From the NCBI GenBank assembly GCA_029261995.1, contig JAJDAF010000017.1, positions 248,001 through 312,000 on the forward strand: a stretch of DNA of 64,000 bases, written 5' to 3'. The DNA is from Candidatus Zhuqueibacterota bacterium. Lineage in GTDB: Bacteria > Zhuqueibacterota > Zhuqueibacteria > Oceanimicrobiales > Oceanimicrobiaceae. The notes below the pieces were generated by a model that did not search any database, was not told where the DNA came from, and worked only from the letters and a program-made list of their open reading frames with translations. The position numbers and the translations under genes were made by a program. Below, in pieces: positions 36,428-44,837 of this stretch (within the stretch, counting starts at the first letter, position 1; each line of letters opens with the position of its first letter).

Positions 36428-38110
36428 ATGTCGGATCATCAATCTGAGACAGATAGGGAACTGGAAGAAGTTCTTGGGTCGCATAGAACCGTAATCAAAA
36501 TTATTGGCGCCGGTGGCGCCGGCAACAACACCGTAACCCGATTGCTCGAGGTGGGCATCCGGGATGTAGATGTGATCGCGATTAACACGGATGCTCAGGA
36601 TTTGCTCTACGCCAAGTCAGATTACAAGATTCTGATCGGCAAGAATATTACGAATGGGCTTGGCGCTGGTAGTGACCCCGTCAAAGGCGAGGAATCGGCA
36701 CGGGAGAGTCTCGAGGACATCGAAAGCAAACTGGCGGGCAGTGATATGGTCTTCATCACCTGCGGGCTTGGTGGTGGAACCGGTACAGGTTCCGCCCCAA
36801 TCATCGCGGGACTGGCGCAGAAAGTCGGGGCGCTCACCATTGCGGTTGTCACTCTGCCATTCAGCGACGAGGGCGTGGTTCGCTGGGAAAACGCACGCAA
36901 AGGTTTGCAGGAACTCAAGGAGCATGTGGACACCGTGATCGTTGTTCAGAATGATAGATTGCTCGAGTTGGTGCCTGACATGCCGTTGAACGCGGCCTTC
37001 AAGGTGGCGGATGAGATTCTTGTGAACGCAGTCAAGGGAATTACCGAACTGGTGACAGAAAAGGGGCTTGTCAATTTGGATTTCGCTGATCTCCGTACCA
37101 TCATGGTCAGCGGTGGCCTTGCTATGATCGGGCTTGGAGAAAGTGACAGCGAAATGAATGCTGAAGACGCTGCAGAGAAGGCGCTGCAGAATCCACTGCT
37201 TGACGTGGATATCACCGGCGCCAAGAGTGCGCTCATCAACATATCAGGCGGACAGGAGTTTTCTCTTAAGGCGGCTAAGACCATCATGCGGATTGTCGCC
37301 AAAAAGCTTGATCCCACCGCTCGCATCATTTGGGGAGCGAGAATCGACGAAACCATGGGGGCTTCGTTGCGCGTCATGTTGATAGTGACATGCCTTCAAT
37401 CTAGTCGTAAGACCGCCTCCGACATAGAAGTAGCACTGATGGGGGCGTCGGGAGCAGAAGATATGCATACTCCGACGGATGTCGTCGAGGGCGCGCAATC
37501 ATCGTCCGGTGAGGCGACTGTTGATAACAAGAAAGCCGGCAGCCGCGTGTTCGCCGAGATTTTTATGGAAGAATCCGACTCAGACCTCAACTTGCTTGAA
37601 GACGCCATCACGGGCCTCAGCTTTGGTAAGACGCCGGAAAACGAGGCACTGCTGAGAGATATCCGCGCCGCATGCACTGCGATTCATGGTTCGTCTGAGC
37701 TTTTTGGCTATGACAAGATTTCGAATTTTGTTGAGCTGGTTGGCGACGTCACCGAGTTCGCCGCAGAAGGAGAATTTGAACTGTCTAAGAGTGTTCTCGA
37801 GTTGTACTGTGATGTGCCGTCCACGCTGCGCTCAATTATGACCGAGGACGAAATCGCATACGAAAAGGCGGATGAAATCAAACACAAATTCGCGAATATT
37901 CTTGAACTTCTGACTCAATCACGAGATGCTGAGCCTGAGTCCGATGGAGTCGCATCCCCCCATGAAGACAGTGTCCCTGAGACGGCGGCCGCAATCCGCA
38001 CAACAGAGGCGGAGGTAGAAGCGGCGAGCAGTTCTTCTCCGGACGATGACAAGAAATCGGAATTCTCCAACGTCCGGGAAGCAGTCAAGTATTTCGATAA
38101 GCTTTTCTAG
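36428..38110 (+). CDS. FtsZ-family GTPase fused to a degenerate Hpt-like domain
   Basis: A 560-residue protein. Residues about 20-325 are a complete FtsZ core: GAGGAGNN (27-34), GLGAGSDP, the tubulin signature GGGTGTGS (115-122), TLPF, NDRLLE, and the T7 loop NLDFAD (216-221) with both Asp residues, so GTP hydrolysis and polymerisation look possible. In place of the usual short tail there is a linker and an Hpt-like four-helix region (about 375-470): CTAIHGSSELFGYDKI aligns with AHTLKGSAATLGFEKI, giving T417 for His. An acidic tail ends EAVKYFDKLF; the FtsA/ZipA-binding tail peptide is not visible. Probably an FtsZ paralogue, not the division FtsZ. Confidence 0.9.
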   Translation: MSDHQSETDRELEEVLGSHRTVIKIIGAGGAGNNTVTRLLEVGIRDVDVIAINTDAQDLLYAKSDYKILIGKNITNGLGAGSDPVKGEESARESLEDIESKLAGSDMVFITCGLGGGTGTGSAPIIAGLAQKVGALTIAVVTLPFSDEGVVRWENARKGLQELKEHVDTVIVVQNDRLLELVPDMPLNAAFKVADEILVNAVKGITELVTEKGLVNLDFADLRTIMVSGGLAMIGLGESDSEMNAEDAAEKALQNPLLDVDITGAKSALINISGGQEFSLKAAKTIMRIVAKKLDPTARIIWGARIDETMGASLRVMLIVTCLQSSRKTASDIEVALMGASGAEDMHTPTDVVEGAQSSSGEATVDNKKAGSRVFAEIFMEESDSDLNLLEDAITGLSFGKTPENEALLRDIRAACTAIHGSSELFGYDKISNFVELVGDVTEFAAEGEFELSKSVLELYCDVPSTLRSIMTEDEIAYEKADEIKHKFANILELLTQSRDAEPESDGVASPHEDSVPETAAAIRTTEAEVEAASSSSPDDDKKSEFSNVREAVKYFDKLF

Positions 38111-38146
38111 CACCATTCCTTTTCCATAGCCGAGAACGGATTGCAA

Positions 38147-38713
38147 ATGATCGCTGAGAGCCAAAACTACTATTTTGCGGAGCTAATGCGGGGCCTGCAT
38201 CGTATCAGCCGCGTCGTCGCGAAACTCAGGCTGGGTGCGGAGAAGGGCGTCTCTCTGCAACGTATCAGCGAGAGCTTTCGGAACATACGCGACCTTGCCA
38301 TGATTCATGGTTACGAGGGCGTGGAAAAACTCGCAAGCAAGATCGACGCGGAACTCAAGGTGAAGGCGGCAGATTGCCCAGCGCCAACCGCTGGGCTGCT
38401 TGACCAAATCACGGCCGCCATCGTGGCTATTAAACAAATCGCCGGTTTCGAGGAGGCCATGGAGAGCCAACTGACGGTGGACCGCATCGATTGGAAAGCT
38501 GAACTTCTCCGGGTTCAGCGAGGCGCCGCACTGGTCGCCGGGGAAGCCGAATGGATGCGCCACCAGCAGCTCGATTTGTTTCAGAGACCCGCACTATTCA
38601 CCATCCCCAAACCAACCGATGCAGCATTCGAGATTTGCGAGTGCGACTCTCTTCTGGAACTCTCCGCTGCCGAAACTGCACTGCACAACGCAACGCTCGA
38701 CCTCTTCGCATAA
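38147..38713 (+). CDS. Small Hpt-like protein lacking the phospho-His
   Basis: A 188-residue cytoplasmic protein. Residues about 5-75 form an Hpt-like helical pair: YFAELMRGLHRISRVVAKL, then FRNIRDLAMIHGYEGVEKLASKI, which matches AHTLKGSAATLGFEGI with R45 in the His position. A second helical segment (about 80-120, ITAAIVAIKQIAGF) may complete the bundle. The C-terminal 60 residues are not recognised. The ATG at 38147 is preferred over a TTG at 38141; GGA lies 6 nt upstream. Last gene of the sigma54-driven operon. Confidence 0.65.
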   Translation: MIAESQNYYFAELMRGLHRISRVVAKLRLGAEKGVSLQRISESFRNIRDLAMIHGYEGVEKLASKIDAELKVKAADCPAPTAGLLDQITAAIVAIKQIAGFEEAMESQLTVDRIDWKAELLRVQRGAALVAGEAEWMRHQQLDLFQRPALFTIPKPTDAAFEICECDSLLELSAAETALHNATLDLFA

Positions 38714-38794
38714 TCCAATTCCGGACACCATTCATCCTTGCAACTGTTGGCCATTTTGCAAAGGTGCATTTCATTCTCATCACCTAGAAACAAG

Positions 38795-38823
38795 TTGCTT
38801 CTTTGGTGCGGTTTTGCTAAAAT
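38795..38823 (+). promoter_or_regulatory. Sigma70 promoter of guaB
   Basis: TTGCTT and TAAAAT with a 17-bp spacer, about 30 bp before the guaB start. It gives guaB its own promoter separate from the upstream operon. Confidence 0.7.
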
Positions 38824-38853
38824 AAAAATTTCCGTCACGAAATGGAGAATGAA

Positions 38854-40320
38854 ATGACCGATAAGGTGATTGGCGAAGCACTGACATTTGACGATGTCCT
38901 TCTGGTGCCCGCCTATGCGGACTTCCTGCCTCACGAAGCGACAACAACATGCCGTTTGACCCGCAAGATCGAGCTTAATATTCCACTTGTTGCTGCGGCA
39001 ATGGATACCGTCACGGAATCCGGCCTTGCCATCGCTCTTGCGCGTGCTGGCGGAATTGGTATCATACACAAGAATATGTCGATCGACAAACAGGTGGAAG
39101 AGGTGGACCGCGTCAAGCGCTCGGAAAGCGGCATGATCTACAATCCGATCACTATGACAAGTGACGAACCGATCAGAGAAGCTCTTATTCTGATGAAAAG
39201 ATACCGAATTTCCGGCATTCCAATCGTGGATGGGGAGCGCCTGGTCGGCATTCTAACAAACCGCGATCTGCGATTTGAAATTGACCAGAATCTTCCCATC
39301 AGCGCGGTCATGACTTCATCGAACATGATCACTGCACCGGTAGGCACGACGCTTGAGCAGGCGGAACAAATTCTCCAAAAACACCGGATCGAAAAACTGC
39401 CAGTTGTTGATGGCCATGGTAATTTGAAGGGATTGATCACGGTTAAAGACATTCAGAAGAAGCGCCGCTATCCAGATGCAGCAAAAGATGAGCACGGTCG
39501 ACTCCGAACAGGTGCTGCCGTTGGTGTTTCAGGTGATGCTCTGGAGAGAACGGCCGCCTTGGTGGCAGCCAACGTTGACGTCATCGTTATCGACACGGCA
39601 CATGGACATAGTCTTGGAGTGCTTGACGCGATTTCCAGGGTACGGGAGAAATATCCGGACCTTCAGATTATTGCCGGCAACATCGCCACCGCAGATGGGG
39701 CGAGCGCGTTGATCGAACGCGGGGTTGATGCCGTAAAAGTCGGGATGGGGCCTGGCGCGATATGCACCACCCGTGTGGTTACAGGTATTGGTATGCCGCA
39801 AATCACGGCGGTCATGCAGTGCTCTGAGCCCTGTGCGAAACATGATGTTCCGCTCATCTCGGACGGAGGAATCAAGCAAACGGGCGATATACCGAAGGCA
39901 ATTGCTGCCGGGGCCGACAGCATAATGATCGGCAATCTGTTTGCTGGGACGGAAGAAAGCCCGGGTGAAAAGATTTTTATGTCTGGCCGTAGTTTCAAGA
40001 TGTATCGTGGTATGGGCTCGCTTTCCGCGATGCAGCAGGGTAGCAAAGACAGGTACTTTCAACAGGCTGAAACTGAATTGAAGAAGTTGGTTCCTGAGGG
40101 GATTGAAGGCAGAGTGCCTTATCGCGGTCTGCTTGGGGATATTGTCCACCAGATGTTAGGTGGGCTAAAGGCGGCTATGGGTTACTGCGGCACTCGGAAT
40201 CTTGCAGAGTTGAAAACCAATGCCCGGTTCATCAAGATCAGCAATGCGGGACTGAAGGAAAGTCACCCACACGACATCATGATTTCACAGGAAGCACCGA
40301 ACTACAACATGTCCAAATAA
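38854..40320 (+). CDS. guaB: IMP dehydrogenase
   Basis: A 488-residue enzyme oxidising IMP to XMP, the first committed step to GTP. The barrel begins [15 protein letters not shown]; the CBS pair occupies about residues 95-205 ([13 protein letters not shown], then [22 protein letters not shown]). The catalytic Cys is in [15 protein letters not shown], and the flap carries YRGMGSL. The ATG at 38854 has GGAG 6 nt upstream, making the ATG at 38842 part of the leader. It is just downstream of the FtsZ-like operon but has its own promoter, so a link between GTP supply and the GTPase is only a thought. Confidence 0.97.
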   Translation: MTDKVIGEALTFDDVLLVPAYADFLPHEATTTCRLTRKIELNIPLVAAAMDTVTESGLAIALARAGGIGIIHKNMSIDKQVEEVDRVKRSESGMIYNPITMTSDEPIREALILMKRYRISGIPIVDGERLVGILTNRDLRFEIDQNLPISAVMTSSNMITAPVGTTLEQAEQILQKHRIEKLPVVDGHGNLKGLITVKDIQKKRRYPDAAKDEHGRLRTGAAVGVSGDALERTAALVAANVDVIVIDTAHGHSLGVLDAISRVREKYPDLQIIAGNIATADGASALIERGVDAVKVGMGPGAICTTRVVTGIGMPQITAVMQCSEPCAKHDVPLISDGGIKQTGDIPKAIAAGADSIMIGNLFAGTEESPGEKIFMSGRSFKMYRGMGSLSAMQQGSKDRYFQQAETELKKLVPEGIEGRVPYRGLLGDIVHQMLGGLKAAMGYCGTRNLAELKTNARFIKISNAGLKESHPHDIMISQEAPNYNMSK

Positions 40321-40323
40321 AAA

Positions 40324-40390
40324 GAAACCGGGTTTGCAATCACATCGGAATTAGGGGGAGTTACCGACATGAACGCGCTCGCCCGGTTTC
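40324..40390. terminator. Bidirectional inverted repeat between guaB and rpsT
   Basis: GAAACCGGG and CCCGGTTTC are separated by 49 nt between convergent genes. The loop is long and there is no strong T-tract, so this is a tentative terminator. Confidence 0.45.
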
Positions 40391-40408
40391 ATATTTCTCG
40401 GGGTTGGA

Positions 40409-40666
40409 CTAACTGCTTATGCCATTTACGAAGAGTGCTAGTCTGGCTTTCTGATTGGCTGCTTTGTTTTTGTGAATGATGCCCTTCTTCGCGAGCTTGT
40501 CAAGCAGAGACTGAGTGCTCGTAAACAGTTTTTCAGCGTCCTCTTTGTTTTCGCAAGCAAGCACTTGCTTAATTGCGGTCCTCATCGAAGACCGGTAGTG
40601 TTTGTTGCGTTGCCTGGACTTCTCGCTTCTTCTGATTCGCCTTACTGCTGATGCGTAGTTCGCCAT
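40409..40666 (-). CDS. rpsT: 30S ribosomal protein S20
   Basis: An 85-residue very basic three-helix protein that binds 16S rRNA (ANYASAVRRIRRSEKSRQRN; IHKNKAANQKARLA). Full length. A consensus promoter is 50 bp upstream. It is a single-gene unit, as is common for rpsT. Confidence 0.97.
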   Translation of the reverse strand: MANYASAVRRIRRSEKSRQRNKHYRSSMRTAIKQVLACENKEDAEKLFTSTQSLLDKLAKKGIIHKNKAANQKARLALFVNGISS

Positions 40667-40714
40667 CTTTCGACTGCCTTCTCCATACCTAGTTATTGTT
40701 TTTTTGACGTTTGG

Positions 40715-40743
40715 AATATACGCAAATTGAATACTCTTGTCAA
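40715..40743 (-). promoter_or_regulatory. Consensus sigma70 promoter of rpsT
   Basis: On the minus strand TTGACA and TATATT are exactly 17 bp apart, about 50 bp before the rpsT start. Confidence 0.9.
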
Positions 40744-40787
40744 TAGAAAAATGAGCTTGCGGGTCGCCTGTTGGGGCAAACTTTTTC

Positions 40788-40816
40788 TTGACTTTCTTGC
40801 ACCATTATCTTATTAT
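40788..40816 (+). promoter_or_regulatory. Sigma70 promoter of the STAS-domain gene
   Basis: TTGACT and TATTAT with a 17-bp spacer, about 95 bp before the ATG at 40909. It is divergent from the rpsT promoter, with 44 bp between the two -35 boxes. Confidence 0.8.
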
Positions 40817-40908
40817 GATGTGTCAATTTCGTCAAACCAGAACTGTCATTTCATCACTGAATAATTCCACACACGGACTGCATTATTCCCATTCTTTAAG
40901 GAGGGTTC

Positions 40909-41247
40909 ATGAAGGTAAATGAGCGTTTGGTTGGAGACGTAGCAATCCTGACATTGGGCGGAAAACTGCTCGGCGGGCCACCTGATTCCGAGGCGTTCAA
41001 AGACTGTGTCTACGCTCTGATCGATAAGGATATTACAAAAGTCGTGGTCGATCTTGGCGACGTGAAACGAATGAACAGTTCGGGTTTGGGAATTCTTATT
41101 TCCGCGCTCACTTCGTTGCGTAACAAGGATGGGGACTTGAAACTCGCCGCCATTGACGAGATGATGGAAGGCATTCTGGTGATGACAAAGTTGAACACAA
41201 TTTTTGAGACCTACGAAACTGCCGAAGGAGCTGCACAGAGCTTCTGA
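40909..41247 (+). CDS. STAS-domain anti-sigma-factor antagonist
   Basis: A 112-residue single STAS domain of the SpoIIAA/RsbV type. The phosphorylation loop is VKRMNSSGLGILISAL: the conserved Ser (in NSSGLG) that an HPK/anti-sigma kinase would modify is present. It has a strong AGGAGG site. Partner switching with a serine kinase (RsbW-type) is expected, but neither kinase nor PP2C phosphatase is in the window. It is followed after 120 bp by the EF-G paralogue. Confidence 0.93.
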   Translation: MKVNERLVGDVAILTLGGKLLGGPPDSEAFKDCVYALIDKDITKVVVDLGDVKRMNSSGLGILISALTSLRNKDGDLKLAAIDEMMEGILVMTKLNTIFETYETAEGAAQSF

Positions 41248-41368
41248 ATTGAGCGCTCAATATCTGCTGTTTGCTGTGAACTGCGTCGCCACACCTATCG
41301 GCAGCCGGAGGTTCGCACTCATTCTTATTCAGTATGATACTAGACACGTTCCATAAGGGAGGCAAATA

Positions 41369-43447
41369 GTGAAAGAATACGCTCCGGAGAACATCAGGAA
41401 CCTCGCGATCATCGGCCACTCCACCGTCGGCAAAACCACGCTTGCCGAGGCCATGCTATTCTCTGCTGGTGAACTCACGCGACTGGGTTCCACGGATGAT
41501 GGTTCCACTGCTTCAGACTATAACGGCGATGAAATCGAGCGAAAGATCTCCATCAATACCTCACTGTTGCACTGCAGTTGGAAAAATAACAAAATCAATA
41601 TCTTAGACACCCCTGGATACTCCGATTTTATCGGCGAAGTAAAGGGCACACTGCGTGTGGCAGACATGGCACTCGTTGTTCTGAACGCCGTTTCCGGCGT
41701 CGAGGTCGGAACCGAAAGTACCTGGGAGATTGCAGATGGCTACGGGGTTTCAAATGTATTTTTCCTGAACCGGATGGACAAGGAGCACGCCAACTTCGAC
41801 ACCAGTTTTGCCGCTATTCAGGACAGGTTCGGCGGCAAGGCCGCGCAAATGCAAATACCAGTCAACGCCGGTGAAGGCTTTGATTCGTTTATCGATTTGC
41901 TTGAAATGAAACTCGTGAAGTACGAAACCGATGGCTCCGGCAAGTTTGCTACCAGTGACATTCCTGATTCGCATAAGGAGGTCGCTGAAACCTTGCATGA
42001 AAAGATAGTTGAAATGGCCGCGGAAAGCGACGATGAGTTGCTTGAGAAATTTTTCGAGGAGGGAACGCTGACGGACGAAGAAGTCGTTCGAGGACTTCAG
42101 GCCGGCATTGCTTCGCGTACGCTTTTCCCCGTCCTGTGCGGGGCGGCAGCATCAAACATCGGGGTCCAACACCTGTTGACTTTTGTCTCGGATTATGGCA
42201 ATTCACCTCTTCAGCGTCCATCTGAAATGGCGAAGAAGGCCGGCGGCGTCGAGGAGATTGAAGTCGCGTGCGATGTGAGTGCACCTTTGTCAGTGCTCGT
42301 CTTTAAAACGGTATCAGAGGCGCACATTGGCGAGATGTCGTTTTTCCGGGTCAAGTCCGGCAAACTTTCGGCAGGCGACGATGTTCAGAATACCAGCCGA
42401 AAAGTCACGGAGAAAGTGGGACAAATCTTCCTGATGAATGGTAAGAATCGCAAAGAAGTTGGCGTCCTGAATGCTGGGGACATCGGTGCGACCGTGAAAC
42501 TCAAAGACACACATACCGGCAACACGTTGAGCGACAAGCGTACTCAGGTGGTCCTGGAGGGTATCGACTTCCCGCCGCCGGTCATTCGTGTGGCGGTCGA
42601 ACCGAAGGCCAAGGGAGATGAAGACAAGATTTCCACAGGCCTGCACACTCTGCATGAACAGGATCCAACATTTGTCGTCAATTACGATAGCGAGCTTCAC
42701 CAGACCATCATCTCTGGCCAGGGCGAATTGCATCTCGATATTGTTGTCAAGCGGTTGAAGGAGAAGTTTGGCGCCGAAGTGAAGCTAGTCGAACCACGAA
42801 TTCCCTATCGTGAGACCATTCACGGCAAGACGCAGATGCAGCATAAGTATAAGAAACAATCTGGCGGTCGCGGGCAGTACGGTGACGTCTACATCCGGAT
42901 CGAGCCCCTGCCAAGCGGTAGCGGTTTTGAGTTCGCTGACGAGATCGTCGGTGGCGCCATTCCGAACAAATTCATTCCGGCCGTTGAAAAGGGCATTCGC
43001 GAGGCGATGGAGGACGGCGTCCTGGCTGGTTACCGTGTTCAAGACGTGAGGATAGCCCTCTATGATGGAAGCTACCACAACGTCGATTCTTCTGAAATGG
43101 CGTTCAAGATCGCCGGTTCCATGGCGTTCAAGAAGGCATTTTTGGAAGCTCGCCCAGTTTTGCTCGAGCCTGTTTATGATGTTCAGGTCAAGGTGCCGGA
43201 GGAATACATGGGAGACGTGATGGGGGATGTTTCCAGCCGCCGTGGCAAAATCTCGGGCATGGATACGGAAGGTCCGTTTCAGATTGTCAATGCCAAAGTC
43301 CCGCTTGCGGAGCTTTACAAATATTCGACTACGCTACGCTCAATCAGTCATGGCCGCGGCATCCACAAGCGCAAGTTTTCTCATTATGAAACCGTGCCAC
43401 AAGACGTTGCGAAGAAGATAATCGCAGAGTCCCAGGAGCAAGAGTAG
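41369..43447 (+). CDS. Elongation factor G-like GTPase (EF-G paralogue)
   Basis: A 692-residue five-domain translational GTPase. Its G1 loop reads GHSTVGKTTL rather than AHIDAGKTT, G3 is DTPGYSDFIGEV, and G4 is NRMD rather than NKMD, all of which mark it as an EF-G paralogue (EF-G2-like) and not canonical FusA. Domain IV contains the SGGRGQYGDVYIRIEP segment and domain V the RGKISGMD segment. Possible roles in the family include ribosome recycling or stress translation. GTG start with GGAGG 7 nt upstream. Convergent with mazG, sharing a terminator. Confidence 0.93.
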   Translation: MKEYAPENIRNLAIIGHSTVGKTTLAEAMLFSAGELTRLGSTDDGSTASDYNGDEIERKISINTSLLHCSWKNNKINILDTPGYSDFIGEVKGTLRVADMALVVLNAVSGVEVGTESTWEIADGYGVSNVFFLNRMDKEHANFDTSFAAIQDRFGGKAAQMQIPVNAGEGFDSFIDLLEMKLVKYETDGSGKFATSDIPDSHKEVAETLHEKIVEMAAESDDELLEKFFEEGTLTDEEVVRGLQAGIASRTLFPVLCGAAASNIGVQHLLTFVSDYGNSPLQRPSEMAKKAGGVEEIEVACDVSAPLSVLVFKTVSEAHIGEMSFFRVKSGKLSAGDDVQNTSRKVTEKVGQIFLMNGKNRKEVGVLNAGDIGATVKLKDTHTGNTLSDKRTQVVLEGIDFPPPVIRVAVEPKAKGDEDKISTGLHTLHEQDPTFVVNYDSELHQTIISGQGELHLDIVVKRLKEKFGAEVKLVEPRIPYRETIHGKTQMQHKYKKQSGGRGQYGDVYIRIEPLPSGSGFEFADEIVGGAIPNKFIPAVEKGIREAMEDGVLAGYRVQDVRIALYDGSYHNVDSSEMAFKIAGSMAFKKAFLEARPVLLEPVYDVQVKVPEEYMGDVMGDVSSRRGKISGMDTEGPFQIVNAKVPLAELYKYSTTLRSISHGRGIHKRKFSHYETVPQDVAKKIIAESQEQE

Positions 43448-43480
43448 CTGCAAATTTTTGTCGCATCGACTCTGAGGGTG

Positions 43481-43513
43481 AAGGGTTGTTCGGGCTACGG
43501 ACAACCCTTTTTC
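43481..43513 (+). terminator. Intrinsic terminator of the EF-G-like gene
   Basis: AAGGGTTGT / ACAACCCTT stem with an 11-nt loop and a T-run. It is symmetrical enough to serve mazG too, whose stop codon overlaps its right end. Confidence 0.88.
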
Positions 43514-44315
43514 ACTTTTGGGCCCCGAGCCGCGTTTTTTCATCTTGCTTTATCTCGTTCCATTTCGCGTCCATTTCTTCGAGCGTCAACTCGTGCAGGT
43601 TGGCGCCACTCGATTGGAATTCGGCTTCAAGTCGTTTGAAGCGGCGCACGAATTTGTTCGTCGTTCCACGTAGCGCATCTTCAGGGTTAACATCGAGAAA
43701 GCGGGATAAGTTAACCAGGGAGAACAGCAGGTCGCCGAACTCTTCCTCGATCTCGGCCTGGTTGCCGCCATGAATTGCCTCGCGGAGTTCTTCTGTTTCT
43801 TCATGAATCTTATCCCAAACCGGTCCCGGCTGCTTCCAATCGAAACCAACAGTTGCGGCTTTTTGCTGAATTCTCCAGGCGCGCAGCAACGCGGACAGCG
43901 CCGCCGGCACACCGTCAATGGTTGAGGACTTGCCCTCGGCCTTTTTCATTTTTTCCCAATTGATTGTCTGCTCGGCGGCGGTCCTTATCACGGCGTCGCC
44001 AAAGACATTGGGGTGCCTGCGAATTAATTTGGCAGAGATCGCCTCGATGACTTCGGCAATGTCGAAAGAGCCCGCCTCGGATGCGATCTGAGCATGGAAG
44101 ACAACCTGGAGCAACAAGTCGCCCATCTCTTCCGTCAGGTGTTTCGTGTCGTTGTTGTCAAGCGCTTCGAGCACCTCATAAGCCTCTTCCAGTAGGTATT
44201 GTCGTAACGATTGGTGCGTTTGCTCTCTGTCCCAGGGGCAGCCCTGAGGCCCACGCAGGTGAGCCATGATTTCAACGAGGCGGCTGAATTTTGTGCCGAC
44301 GTCACTCTTTTTCAT
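43512..44315 (-). CDS. mazG: Nucleoside triphosphate pyrophosphohydrolase MazG
   Basis: A 267-residue protein with two MazG repeats, hydrolysing (d)NTPs to NMPs and pyrophosphate. The first repeat has GCPWDREQTHQSLRQYLLEEAYEVLEAL and EEMGDLLLQVVFH; the second has the metal-binding EETEELREAI, then EEEFGDLLFSLVNL. Length matches E. coli MazG. It is likely monocistronic and is divergent from the small membrane-protein gene. Confidence 0.96.
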   Translation of the reverse strand: MKKSDVGTKFSRLVEIMAHLRGPQGCPWDREQTHQSLRQYLLEEAYEVLEALDNNDTKHLTEEMGDLLLQVVFHAQIASEAGSFDIAEVIEAISAKLIRRHPNVFGDAVIRTAAEQTINWEKMKKAEGKSSTIDGVPAALSALLRAWRIQQKAATVGFDWKQPGPVWDKIHEETEELREAIHGGNQAEIEEEFGDLLFSLVNLSRFLDVNPEDALRGTTNKFVRRFKRLEAEFQSSGANLHELTLEEMDAKWNEIKQDEKTRLGAQK

Positions 44316-44428
44316 CTAATCTCCTTAGCGGAAGTTGCTTCCATTTTGTGAGGCTGAAAGTAAAAATCTGTTGCCATATTGTCAATCAAAATACAAGGAT
44401 ACCCGCCGTTTGATGACCGGCAAAATGC

Positions 44429-44457
44429 TTGACTCTTTGACTTTTATTATCTATTTT
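44429..44457 (+). promoter_or_regulatory. Sigma70 promoter of the envelope/cyclase operon
   Basis: TTGACT and TATTTT with a 17-bp spacer, about 65 bp before the ATG at 44525. Confidence 0.7.
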
Positions 44458-44524
44458 GGTCAGCATTTTCCCAGTAACTTTACTTAAAACGCCCGCTGTT
44501 GTCGGTATAGATATCTAAGACGTC

Positions 44525-44806
44525 ATGTTCGGTAAGGATTTTTTCGCAAAACGGGAGCCTCGTAAGTTTAGATTTACGCCCTATCACTACGAGATCGAAG
44601 GAAATGAAAAAGAGCCCGGAAACAAAATCAAGTTCACCGCGCTACGACATCGAGGGTCTGTTTCGAAGAAGTCCGTCACGGGGATGGTCTTGCTGGTCGG
44701 GCTTCTGCTGTTCTTCGTGATCTATTTTTGGCAGACAATCGAGCAGGCAGGTCGTGTTTACGACTTAGACAGCATCAAGATAGAAGATACAACAACGGGC
44801 AAGTAG
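44525..44806 (+). CDS. Small single-pass membrane protein, 93 aa, unknown
   Basis: A basic N-terminal part (FFAKREPRKFRFTPYHYEIE) precedes one membrane helix (about residues 53-70) and a short acidic tail. Small proteins of this build (a KREPRxFxxxPxYY-type start, an RIKF-like middle and one helix) are seen across Calditrichota, Ignavibacteria and Bacteroidota; no function is known to me. It lies 31 bp before the cyclase gene and probably shares its promoter. Confidence 0.65.
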   Translation: MFGKDFFAKREPRKFRFTPYHYEIEGNEKEPGNKIKFTALRHRGSVSKKSVTGMVLLVGLLLFFVIYFWQTIEQAGRVYDLDSIKIEDTTTGK

Positions 44807-44837
44807 TCGAGAACCGGCACCAAAGGCACAACAGGCA

